DNA from: Desulfurivibrio dismutans
Lineage (GTDB): Bacteria; Desulfobacterota; Desulfobulbia; Desulfobulbales; Desulfurivibrionaceae
Assembly: GCF_029210385.1 (NCBI RefSeq)
Contig: NZ_JARGDQ010000001.1
Location: 372,001-436,000, forward strand
Direction of reading: 5' to 3'
Length of the DNA stretch: 64,000 bases
Shown: positions 36,489 to 44,944 of the stretch, piece after piece
Layout: every line of letters begins with the position of its first letter
How positions within the stretch are numbered: the stretch's first letter is position 1
Translations under genes and position numbers: made by a program
The notes under the pieces: model-generated
The model's database searches: none
What the model was told of the DNA's origin: nothing
The model's input: only the letters and a program-made list of their open reading frames with translations

Positions 36489-38924
36489 ATGCCGACAACT
36501 TTAAACCGGGACGAGAAAGTGACCTGGAAATCCGCCACCACCGCCGGCCAGGCGCTGCTTGAAGAGTTGGCCTATTGGGGCAAGGATGATTATCTGGAGC
36601 GCCTGGCGGCTTATCCCGAACCGGTGCGGGAGGAGGTGTTGCGCCTGGCGGCGGCCATCTGGCCGGTGAGCTACGCCCTGGGTTACAATTTTCTGGATCA
36701 GGTGGACAAAGGGTTGTCCTGCCTGGCGCCGGAGCAACTGGCCGAGTGGGTCAAGGCCACCTTGGATGTTTACGAGCGGGAAGGGCTGCAGGCCGCCACC
36801 CGCTATCTGGCCGAGGTGGAGGATAACTTTCTCTGCCGGTTGCGGGGGGAGCACGGGTTGAGCCTGACGGCCGCCACTTCGCGGCTGCTTCCCTATCTGC
36901 GGGGCCTGGCCGGCGGCGAGCTGGCCCTGGCGCCGGCGCCGGTAAGCTGGACCGATGGCGAAACCATCTTCCTGCCCCCGGAAATCTCGCTTTTTAAACA
37001 AAGTGTTGCCAATTTCACTGTTTACAAGCTGCTGGCCACTTTCCAGTGGGGGCTGCTCAAGCTCGGCACCCTGACCGGTGACCTTGCCATGTTCCCCGGC
37101 CTGGCGAAGGAGCTTATTAACCGTTATGGTAGGCAGCCGGCCGGCGAGGAACCATTTCCCGCCGATTTCTGTTCGCTTTTTCCTGCCCCCCGCCAGGCCG
37201 CCGATCTTCTCATGTTGCTGGAAAGCCAGCGGGTGTTGCGCTATTTGCAGCAGCAATTGCCGGGTTTGATGCGCGACAGCCTGCCGGTCTGCCGACGGCT
37301 GCAAAGCCGGCGGCCCGCCCCGGCTTCCTTGCGTGGCCCGTCCCGCGTGCTGGAAGCATGGAGCCGGTGGGTGCTGACCGGCGAAGGTGAAGCCGGTGAG
37401 GGGCTGGGGCCGGAGGAAAAGAAGCTTTACCGGCAGGGATTGTTGCTGCTGGCCGCCGCCGGGGAACCTGGCGAAGATGCTGCTGCTCCCGTTCAGGGCG
37501 GCGGGGCAGGGCAGCAGGAAGGCGGCGTGGGGCAGAGCCTGGAGCTTACCGCCGGGTTGTACCAACTGCTGGCGGAGTTGTCCGGGGATTATGAAAGGAT
37601 TGAGCCTTTGCTGGGCATTTTACGTCCCGCCGCTGTCCAGGCTGTCCGTTTGCGGCGTCGTGAAGAACGCCGCCAGCGCTTTGTCGAGGCCCTGGGCGCC
37701 TTTTTACCCCCGGAGGCTGCCACTTCCGCGACCACTGACGAAGAGGCCGGCCCGGTAACCGGCGGGGCGCCGCCGCCGCCGGACAGTGAGGGACTGGCCA
37801 TGCTGATCGGCAGGTCGGGCGAGGGGGACGAAGAGCGGGAACCGCCGGCGGCGGAGGGCGCCCCGGAGTACCTGGTCATCGGCGGCCGGGAGTTTAAGCT
37901 GCCGGAAGAGATTCAAGCCCTGGCCCGGGAAATCCAAAACGATCTGGGCCGGGTGCCGCCGCGTTATCTCAGCGCCGCCGTGGGCCAGGCCGGCGGTTCG
38001 GCGATCCGGGGGCCGGGGCCGGCGGCCGGCTCGGACGGGGAAGAGTCTTTGGTCGGCCCGCTGGTCTACGATGAATGGGATTACCGCCGGCAGGGTTTTC
38101 GCAAAGACTGGTGCAAGCTGCTGCCCAAGGAACTGGCCCCGGTGCAGAGCACCTTTGTCTCCTCCACCCTGGCCCGTTATCGAGGCTCCTTACACCAACT
38201 CAAAAGGCAGTTTGAGATGATGCGCTTGCAACAGCGTCACCTCAGACGCCAGCGGGACGGTGATGAGATTGACTTCGATGCCGTGGTGGAATCCCTGGCC
38301 GACGCCCAAGCCGGGGTCTCGCCGACGGAAAAACTCTTCATCCGCCTGGACCGGGATGAACGCAACATCGCCGCCGTCTTCCTGGTGGACATGTCCTCCT
38401 CCACCGAAGGTTGGGTCAGTCTTTCCCTCAAGGAGGCTCTGGCCCTGATGTGCGAGGCCCTGGAGGTGCTGGGGGACCGCTATGCCATATACGGCTTTTC
38501 CGGCATGCGCCGTCAGCGTTCCGAGTTCTACCACGTCAAGCACTTGGATGAACCTTACAGCGACCTGGTCCGGGGGCGGCTTGCCGCCATCAACCCCCGG
38601 GAATATACCCGCATGGGCCCGCCCATCCGCCACGTAACCAAACTGCTCACCGCCGTCGATGCCCGGGTTCGATTGCTGATCACCCTCTCCGACGGCAAGC
38701 CCGAGGATTATGATGATTACAAAGGGGATTACGCCATTGAAGACACCCGCCACGCCCTCATTGAGGCCCGGGCGGCGGGGGTGCATCCCTTTGCCATTAC
38801 CATCGACCGCCAGGCCCAGGACTATATTCCCCACCTTTACGGGGCGGTGAGTTACTGTTTCATCGATGACGTCAGAAAACTGCCCCTGCGGCTGCCCGGT
38901 ATATACCGTACCCTGACCACTTAA
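36489..38924 (+). CDS. VWA-domain protein of the CbbO/NorD type
   Basis: 811 residues from ATG 36489; no good ribosome site is seen, so coupling from the gene nine bases upstream is likely. A long helical N-terminal part (about 1-600, with an acidic low-complexity stretch about 410-470) precedes a C-terminal VWA domain with MIDAS motif DMSSST (about 633), and the family ending PFAITIDRQAQDYIPHLYG and LPLRLPGIYRTLT. It is the partner of the CbbQ-like ATPase. The client is unknown. The gene is followed closely by a kinase gene on the same strand. Confidence 0.88.
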   Translation: MPTTLNRDEKVTWKSATTAGQALLEELAYWGKDDYLERLAAYPEPVREEVLRLAAAIWPVSYALGYNFLDQVDKGLSCLAPEQLAEWVKATLDVYEREGLQAATRYLAEVEDNFLCRLRGEHGLSLTAATSRLLPYLRGLAGGELALAPAPVSWTDGETIFLPPEISLFKQSVANFTVYKLLATFQWGLLKLGTLTGDLAMFPGLAKELINRYGRQPAGEEPFPADFCSLFPAPRQAADLLMLLESQRVLRYLQQQLPGLMRDSLPVCRRLQSRRPAPASLRGPSRVLEAWSRWVLTGEGEAGEGLGPEEKKLYRQGLLLLAAAGEPGEDAAAPVQGGGAGQQEGGVGQSLELTAGLYQLLAELSGDYERIEPLLGILRPAAVQAVRLRRREERRQRFVEALGAFLPPEAATSATTDEEAGPVTGGAPPPPDSEGLAMLIGRSGEGDEEREPPAAEGAPEYLVIGGREFKLPEEIQALAREIQNDLGRVPPRYLSAAVGQAGGSAIRGPGPAAGSDGEESLVGPLVYDEWDYRRQGFRKDWCKLLPKELAPVQSTFVSSTLARYRGSLHQLKRQFEMMRLQQRHLRRQRDGDEIDFDAVVESLADAQAGVSPTEKLFIRLDRDERNIAAVFLVDMSSSTEGWVSLSLKEALALMCEALEVLGDRYAIYGFSGMRRQRSEFYHVKHLDEPYSDLVRGRLAAINPREYTRMGPPIRHVTKLLTAVDARVRLLITLSDGKPEDYDDYKGDYAIEDTRHALIEARAAGVHPFAITIDRQAQDYIPHLYGAVSYCFIDDVRKLPLRLPGIYRTLTT

Positions 38925-38960
38925 CCCCCTTGGCGCGGGGGTAACCTGCGAGGTTGACGG

Positions 38961-41942
38961 ATGATCTTCAGCAAAACCGGTTCCATCGGCAAGAATCTCG
39001 CCTTACTGGTGCTGGCGGCCGTCCTGCCGGCCCTGGCTATTCTGCTGTACACTGGCTTTGAGCAGCGGCGCAATTCCATCGAAAACGCCACCCATGATGT
39101 CCTGATGCTGGCCGCCGGCATGGCCGAGGTCCAAAAGGACCTGGCCAACGCAGCCCGGCAAATCCTCTCCACCCTCTCGCTGCTGCCGGACATCCGGCAG
39201 GTCAATCTGGAGATGAGCAATGAAATTCTGACCGCCGTGCTGGCGCAAAACCCGGATTTCCAAAACATCACCTTAACCGATTTGGACGGTGAGGTGCTGG
39301 TTTCCGGCGGCGCCTTCTCCCCGGCCAACCTGGCCGATCGCAAACATTTCCGAGAAGCCCTGGCCCGCCAGGGTTTTGCCGTGGGGGAATTCATTATTTC
39401 CCGAGTCGGTTCCACCACCCCGGCCTTTGCCTTTGCCCACCCGGTTTTGGGTTTGGACGATGGGCCGGTGGCGGTACTCACCGCTGCCATTTCCTTAAAT
39501 CGCTTTGCCCGTTTCCACAATTCCTCCTCTCTGCCGGCCGGGTCTTTTGTGGCCATTACCGATCATCAGGGGCTTCGCCTGTTTTTCCATCCGCCCCGGG
39601 AGGAGACCAATCCCGTGGGGCAGCCCATTGCCAGGGACTCCTGGGAGATCGCCCGGGGCTCCACCGAGTCGGGAATCTTTATGGGCGAAGGATCCGACGG
39701 TATCCGCCGGATCTTCGCCTTTAATCCCGTGCAACTGACCGAAGTAGAGTCCCCCTACGCCTACGTCTGGGCGGGGATTCCGGAAGAGCATATCCTGCAG
39801 CCGGCCAACGCGGTGCTGCTCCGCAATCTGCTGCTGCTGGGGCTGGCTGCCGCCATGTCGCTGAGCGTGGCCTGGCTGCTGGGCCGGCAAAAGCTGGTCT
39901 TGCCCATTACCAGCCTGGTCAATCTCAGCCGTGAGTTTGCCGCCGGCCGGTTGGGCACCCGGCTGGACAAGTCCGACCTGCCCGCTGAAATCGAAACCCT
40001 GACCCAGGCCTTTCATGACATGGCTGCCGGGCTGGCGGCCGGCCAGCAGGTGTTGCGGGACAACGAAGCCCGTTTCCGCCTGCTGATGAACAGCCTGGAT
40101 GCGGTGGTTTACGTGGCCGACATGGAAACCTACGAAATCCTGTTTATCAATGAAACCGGCAAGCGGCAGTTTGGTGAGGTAACCGGCAAGCTGTGCTGGC
40201 AAAGCCTGCACAAGGGTCAGGACGGACCCTGTTCATTCTGCACCAACAAATTTTTGCTGGATGAACAGGGCCAGCCTACCGGCACTTATGCCTGGGAAAT
40301 GGAAAACACCATCACCGGCCAATGGCTCTATCTGCGGGACCGGGCCATCACCTGGGTGGACGGCCGCATCGTGCGCCTGGAGGTGGCCACCGATATCACC
40401 TCGCGCAAACAGGCGGAAAGCCGGCTGGCGACAGAAAGCGAGCGACTGGCGGTGACCCTGAAAAGTATCGGCGACGGGGTGATCACCACCGATACCGAAA
40501 GCCTGGTGACCATGGTTAATCCGGTGGCGGAAAAACTAACCGGCTGGCGGGCCGAAGAGGCAGCCGGGAGGCCGCTGGCGGAGGTTTTTGCGCTGGTCGA
40601 TGAAGCCACCGGTGAGCCCGGCCGGAATCCGGTGGCCCAGGTGCTGGCCTCGGGGCGGATCGTCGGCCTGGAGCAGCAGGCGACTTTGCGCACCAAAGAT
40701 GGGCGGGAACTAAGAATCGCCGACAGCGCCGCCCCCATCAAAGACCAGGAGGGAGCCATCATCGGCGTGGTGCTGGTGTTTCGGGATATCACCGAGCAGC
40801 TTCGCACCGAGCAGGAGCTGATGAAGGTTAAAAAACTTGAATCCATCGGGGTGCTGGCCGGCGGCCTGGCCCACGATTTCAACAACATCCTTACCGCCAT
40901 CCTGGGCAACATCCAGCTTGCGCTGTATGACTCCCAGTTGTCGACAGAATCAAAGGGGCTGCTGCAGGAGGCGGTCAAGGCCTCGCTGCGGGCCCGGCAA
41001 CTGACCCAACAGTTACTCACCTTCGCCAAAGGCGGGGAACCCATCCGGGAAGCGGCCTCGTTGGCCGAGGTGATCCGCGACTCCGCCGACTTTGTGCTGC
41101 GCGGCAGCAAAACGGCCTGCCGTTATGCCATTCCCGAAGATCTATGGCTGGTGGATATCGACAAAGGCCAGATCAGCCAGGTGGTGCAGAACCTGATCTT
41201 AAACGCCAGCCAGGCCATGCCCGACGGCGGCATCATCGAGGTGACCTGCGAAAACCTGACCACCGGCCAGGCGGCGGCCGTGGCCCTGCCCAGTCAGGGT
41301 GATTATGTGAAGATGAGTGTCATGGACCGGGGGGTGGGGATTCCCGTCAACGTCATCGAACGGATTTTTGATCCCTATTATACAACCAAACAGTTGGGCA
41401 ACGGTTTGGGGCTGGCCATCTGCCATTCCATCGTCAGCAAGCACGATGGCCGGATTACGGTGCATTCCACCCCTGGATACGGCACTACTTTCGAGGTCTA
41501 TCTACCGGTGGCCGTAGAGTCGGGGGCAACCGGCGAGGAAACCGAGCCCTGGTCTGGCGGCGCCAAAAAGGCCCGGGTGCTGGTGATGGATGATGAAGAT
41601 CTGATCCGTCAGGTCGGCCACATCGTGCTGACCAGAATGGGGTATGAGGTGGAGTTGGCGGCGGACGGTACGGAGGCGGTGACCAGGTACCGCGAAGCCA
41701 TGGAGCAAGGCAGGCCTTTTGCGCTGGTGATCATGGACCTGACCGTTCCCGGCGGTATGGGAGGGGCGGAGGCGGTGAAGGAAATTCTCACTCTGGAGCC
41801 GGCGGCCAAGGTGGTGGTGGTCAGCGGTTATTCCCACGACCCGGTCATGGCCAATTACGCCGATTACGGCTTCAGCGCCGCCCTGGCCAAGCCCTTCGAT
41901 CTGAAGGAGTTTGCCCGGGTGCTCAACAAACTTTTGCCGTGA
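38961..41942 (+). CDS. Membrane hybrid histidine kinase (dCache, HAMP, PAS-PAS, HisKA-HATPase, REC)
   Basis: 993 residues. TM about 12-32, Cache-type sensor about 40-285 (LADRKHFREALARQ), TM about 290-308, HAMP about 309-362, PAS1 about 370-490 with a CSFC motif, PAS2 about 490-615 (GDGVITTDTESLVTMVN), HisKA His638 (GLAHDFNNILTAILGN), HATPase (MDRGVGI; GNGLGLAICHS), receiver (VLVMDDE; VIMDLTVPGGMGG, Asp about 926). From PAS2 to the end it parallels the 10372-12885 kinase almost motif for motif. It starts 36 bases after the CbbO-like stop, so it may be cotranscribed with it. Confidence 0.93.
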   Translation: MIFSKTGSIGKNLALLVLAAVLPALAILLYTGFEQRRNSIENATHDVLMLAAGMAEVQKDLANAARQILSTLSLLPDIRQVNLEMSNEILTAVLAQNPDFQNITLTDLDGEVLVSGGAFSPANLADRKHFREALARQGFAVGEFIISRVGSTTPAFAFAHPVLGLDDGPVAVLTAAISLNRFARFHNSSSLPAGSFVAITDHQGLRLFFHPPREETNPVGQPIARDSWEIARGSTESGIFMGEGSDGIRRIFAFNPVQLTEVESPYAYVWAGIPEEHILQPANAVLLRNLLLLGLAAAMSLSVAWLLGRQKLVLPITSLVNLSREFAAGRLGTRLDKSDLPAEIETLTQAFHDMAAGLAAGQQVLRDNEARFRLLMNSLDAVVYVADMETYEILFINETGKRQFGEVTGKLCWQSLHKGQDGPCSFCTNKFLLDEQGQPTGTYAWEMENTITGQWLYLRDRAITWVDGRIVRLEVATDITSRKQAESRLATESERLAVTLKSIGDGVITTDTESLVTMVNPVAEKLTGWRAEEAAGRPLAEVFALVDEATGEPGRNPVAQVLASGRIVGLEQQATLRTKDGRELRIADSAAPIKDQEGAIIGVVLVFRDITEQLRTEQELMKVKKLESIGVLAGGLAHDFNNILTAILGNIQLALYDSQLSTESKGLLQEAVKASLRARQLTQQLLTFAKGGEPIREAASLAEVIRDSADFVLRGSKTACRYAIPEDLWLVDIDKGQISQVVQNLILNASQAMPDGGIIEVTCENLTTGQAAAVALPSQGDYVKMSVMDRGVGIPVNVIERIFDPYYTTKQLGNGLGLAICHSIVSKHDGRITVHSTPGYGTTFEVYLPVAVESGATGEETEPWSGGAKKARVLVMDDEDLIRQVGHIVLTRMGYEVELAADGTEAVTRYREAMEQGRPFALVIMDLTVPGGMGGAEAVKEILTLEPAAKVVVVSGYSHDPVMANYADYGFSAALAKPFDLKEFARVLNKLLP

Positions 41943-41944
41943 AG

Positions 41945-41972
41945 GGGGATACTTTTTTATTCCCAATTTTTT
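41945..41972 (+). terminator. Rho-independent terminator after the kinase gene
   Basis: GGGGATA (41945-41951) pairs with TATTCCC (41958-41964) around a six-base loop, then AATTTTTT (41965-41972). It starts three bases after the stop codon. Confidence 0.85.
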
Positions 41973-41973
41973 C

Positions 41974-42000
41974 TTGACAGTTCCTTCCTGACTTAATAAT
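41974..42000 (+). promoter_or_regulatory. Candidate promoter of the surface-protein/toxin operon
   Basis: A perfect -35 TTGACA (41974-41979) is followed by AATAAT (41995-42000) after 15 bases, or TAATGA (41997-42002) after 17. It lies immediately after the terminator of the upstream gene and about 210 bases before ATG 42212, leaving a long untranslated leader. Confidence 0.55.
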
Positions 42001-42128
42001 GAAGTTCTTATCGCGTTTAAGCAGAGGGGGAGCGGCGCGGCATATTCCTGTCTAATATTCTTGTTCTCACGGTACCTTGTCCGGTTTCTTAATCGTACCT
42101 TTCCCCGTCTGACTTGTCTTGTCCGGCT

Positions 42129-42154
42129 TGTCTCGTTTTGTCGGCAACGAGACA
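42129..42154 (+). promoter_or_regulatory. Strong leader hairpin ahead of the surface-protein operon
   Basis: TGTCTCGTT (42129-42137) and AACGAGACA (42146-42154) pair perfectly over nine bases with an eight-base loop, followed by CGTTTTC. Only a weak T-run follows. It may attenuate or stabilise the operon transcript. Confidence 0.5.
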
Positions 42155-42211
42155 CGTTTTCATTGGATGCTTGTAGCTGGCCAGGGTCTGGACGGGCCGA
42201 AGGGTGATGTG

Positions 42212-44944
42212 ATGAAAACAAGTTTTACCATGACAAGAAGAAAGTCGAAAAAAACCGGCTTCGGCCGGCTTTTGATGGTGTTGGCGATGGGCCTGTTTTG
42301 CACCTTGTGGGGTGGAGGGGGTTCACCGGTCCAGGCGTCGAGCGAGACCGGGATTGCCTGGCTGCTGGAGCAGCAGCAGGATGATGGTCGCATTGCTGCC
42401 GCCGATGAAGTCATCGCTCACCACGCCACCTTTGAATCATTTCTCACTCTTCATCTGCTGGGGCATGACTCCGGCTCCGCGTTCCAGGAAGCTCTTCAAT
42501 ATCTGGTGTCAGACGCCTCCAGCGAGCTTTCATTTCTGGTTAGACGGCTAAAGGCAGCCGCGCTGCAGAGAGAAAACGTCGATGGTTTGCTGAGTGAACT
42601 AGCCCGGTACCAGAATCCTGACGGGGGCTTCAGTTCACGACCGGGCTGGGGAAGTAGTCTACTTGACACCATTGAGGCATTGGAGGCCCTTAGCGTGGCA
42701 GGCATGCGGGAAGCTGCGGTGGTGCAACCGGCCCTCAACTATCTGCTTCAGCGCCAACACGCCGACGGCAGCTTTTCCATCACCCCGTCCAGCCCGTCTT
42801 CTGTATACCTTACCTCTCGAACGCTGCTTGTGCTGCAAAGTCAGCTTTTTGATTACAACCTTTCCGGTCCGCTGCAAGGGGGTGCGGATTTTCTCCTGCA
42901 ACAACACCAGGCCGGCATCTTGTGGGGAGAACCATGGGAAAGCGCCCAGGCGCTGCTGGCCTTGATCCCCGCCGTCACCGATGCGACTCGCTATGACGAT
43001 TCGGTTGCCGCCTTGCGCGAGCGTCAGAATGCATCCGGTTCATGGGATGGCAGCGTTTACGCCACCGCTTTAGGTCTGCGGGCAATCTATTTGGCGGAGC
43101 AACGGGAAGCGCCGGTCGTTGAACCGGAAACGGGAAGCATTACAGGCAGGGTTCAGGATGCGGCGACCGGCCTGCCTTTGGCCGGCGGGCGTGTCACTTT
43201 GCCGGACACGGACTTTGAGGCTTTGATCCGCGACAATGGCGGCTTTGAGTTGGGCGAGCTGCCTCCGGGAGAGCACACGGTTGAGTTCGGTTATGCCGGT
43301 TATGATTCGGTTTTCCGCCAAGTGCGGGTGGAAGCCGGCAGACATCTGGATATGGGCATCGTTTTGCTTCACCCGTTGCTCGATTCCGGGTTGTTGCGGG
43401 GTGTTGTAACCGATGGCGTCAGTGGCGCCCTGGTGCCCGGTGCCTTGGTGGCGGCGGTGGGTGAGGAACAGATCTCGACCATGACCGGCGCCGATGGCGG
43501 TTATCAATTGGAACTTAGGGTGGGGGAAGTATCGATTACGGTCACCGCCGATGGCTATGAACCGGTAACCGTCAATGCAACGGTGGTTGCCGGGGCGGTT
43601 CTCAACTTCTCACCGGCCTTGCTGCCGGCAGGCACAGAACCCGAAAGCACCCTGACTCTTCGGGGCAGGGTGCTGGATTCCTTTGATGGGACTCCGATTG
43701 CCGGCGCCCTGGTCACCTCACCCGGGCCGGTCGAGACTCTCACCGGCAACGATGGCGCATTTCTGCTTGAGGAGCTTGTCCCGGCGGAACTCATCCTTGC
43801 AATCCAGGCGGATGGATATCTGGGCGTATCCCTCTCGCTGCTGGCGGACCAAGGCGGCTTGTTTGATCTTGGGGGCTTGCGCCTGGCCCGGATAGAGCTT
43901 CCCGAAACCAGCACCATTCGCGGGACGGTACACGCGGCCGACAGTGGCGAACCGATTGCCGGCGCGCTGTTGACGGTTGCCGGTGAATCGGCCGAAAGCG
44001 ACGATGCGGGACGCTTTGTGATCGAAGGCATCAAGAGCCTGAATTTCGAACTGGCTGCCGCCGCGCCCGGTTACCATGCAAGGCGTTACGCGGTGGAATT
44101 TGCCGAACACGGTCGCGCCGAGTTGGCCGTGGTATTGCAACCGGCATCATACGGCGGGATAGCCATCACCTCCCTGACCGCCGAACGCCCGGCATACCCG
44201 GCTTACAGTCAGGTTCTCCTGAATGCCGCCCTGGAAAGCAGGGCCGACAGCGAACGTTTGGTACGGCTGCACCTGCGGGTGATGGATTCCCAAGGCGGTC
44301 TGATTGATGAGTTTGGAGTGACGCCCGAGGCGGCGGGTGGACTTGCTGCCTTCAGCCTTGCCCCCGGAACGGTCAGGGAGGCGGCGATCAGTTGGTATAA
44401 CCGGCACTACCCGCCGGATACCTATACGGTCTGGCTCCAGGTTCATGATGCCGCCTCCGCGGAACTGCTGGCCGAGCGGACTGCCCGGGTAGTGGTGGAA
44501 GAGACCAGGTGGCTGGAATATGTGCGACTGGCCGCCGACCCTCACCAGGCCAATCAGGGAGCATCCGAAGCGGTGCGGATTCTGCTCTCGCTGCGCAACC
44601 GGTCCAATGTTTCGTTGACGCCGAGCGTTACCTACGAGTGGCGCGATCCCGAAGGGATGCTCCTGCATGCCGATACCGCCGTGGTGGAGATCGATCCCCG
44701 GACGATCTCCGCCACCCTGCCCCTCGCCTCCCTGGAATGGAATTTTGCCCGGGCTGGCAGTTACCCCTTCAAGCTTATCGGTATTGAAGGGGTCGAGGCA
44801 GCGACCATGGAGGCAGGCACGGTGGAAGTGGCGCCGGATATCCGCATCGAACCCCGGCAGAATCTGGAACCGGAGCAAGTTCTGCCCCAAGGCGATCAGC
44901 GGCTGCGCATGAGGATTCGAATCGAGGGGGGGCAAGCGCCATGA
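42212..44944 (+). CDS. Secreted alpha/alpha-toroid plus carboxypeptidase-regulatory-repeat protein
   Basis: 910 residues from ATG 42212; ATG 42230 is an alternative. A basic N-terminus and hydrophobic segment (about 15-40, GRLLMVLAMGLFCTLWGGG) form a signal peptide or anchor. Residues about 45-310 carry prenyltransferase/squalene-cyclase-like repeats (QNPDGGFSSRPGW; QHADGSFSI; RQNASGSWDG), an alpha/alpha toroid without catalytic motifs that I can see. Residues about 315-645 hold four carboxypeptidase-regulatory-like beta domains (ITGRVQDAATGLPLAGGRV is typical). The rest is Ig/CARDB-like. It is probably structural or adhesive, outside the inner membrane. It overlaps the next gene by ATGA. Confidence 0.8.
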   Translation: MKTSFTMTRRKSKKTGFGRLLMVLAMGLFCTLWGGGGSPVQASSETGIAWLLEQQQDDGRIAAADEVIAHHATFESFLTLHLLGHDSGSAFQEALQYLVSDASSELSFLVRRLKAAALQRENVDGLLSELARYQNPDGGFSSRPGWGSSLLDTIEALEALSVAGMREAAVVQPALNYLLQRQHADGSFSITPSSPSSVYLTSRTLLVLQSQLFDYNLSGPLQGGADFLLQQHQAGILWGEPWESAQALLALIPAVTDATRYDDSVAALRERQNASGSWDGSVYATALGLRAIYLAEQREAPVVEPETGSITGRVQDAATGLPLAGGRVTLPDTDFEALIRDNGGFELGELPPGEHTVEFGYAGYDSVFRQVRVEAGRHLDMGIVLLHPLLDSGLLRGVVTDGVSGALVPGALVAAVGEEQISTMTGADGGYQLELRVGEVSITVTADGYEPVTVNATVVAGAVLNFSPALLPAGTEPESTLTLRGRVLDSFDGTPIAGALVTSPGPVETLTGNDGAFLLEELVPAELILAIQADGYLGVSLSLLADQGGLFDLGGLRLARIELPETSTIRGTVHAADSGEPIAGALLTVAGESAESDDAGRFVIEGIKSLNFELAAAAPGYHARRYAVEFAEHGRAELAVVLQPASYGGIAITSLTAERPAYPAYSQVLLNAALESRADSERLVRLHLRVMDSQGGLIDEFGVTPEAAGGLAAFSLAPGTVREAAISWYNRHYPPDTYTVWLQVHDAASAELLAERTARVVVEETRWLEYVRLAADPHQANQGASEAVRILLSLRNRSNVSLTPSVTYEWRDPEGMLLHADTAVVEIDPRTISATLPLASLEWNFARAGSYPFKLIGIEGVEAATMEAGTVEVAPDIRIEPRQNLEPEQVLPQGDQRLRMRIRIEGGQAP

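Noticed and set aside
42212-43130. Active squalene/terpene cyclase
   Set aside because: Toroid repeats are present, but the Asp-rich catalytic motif is absent and the protein is secreted and fused to beta domains.
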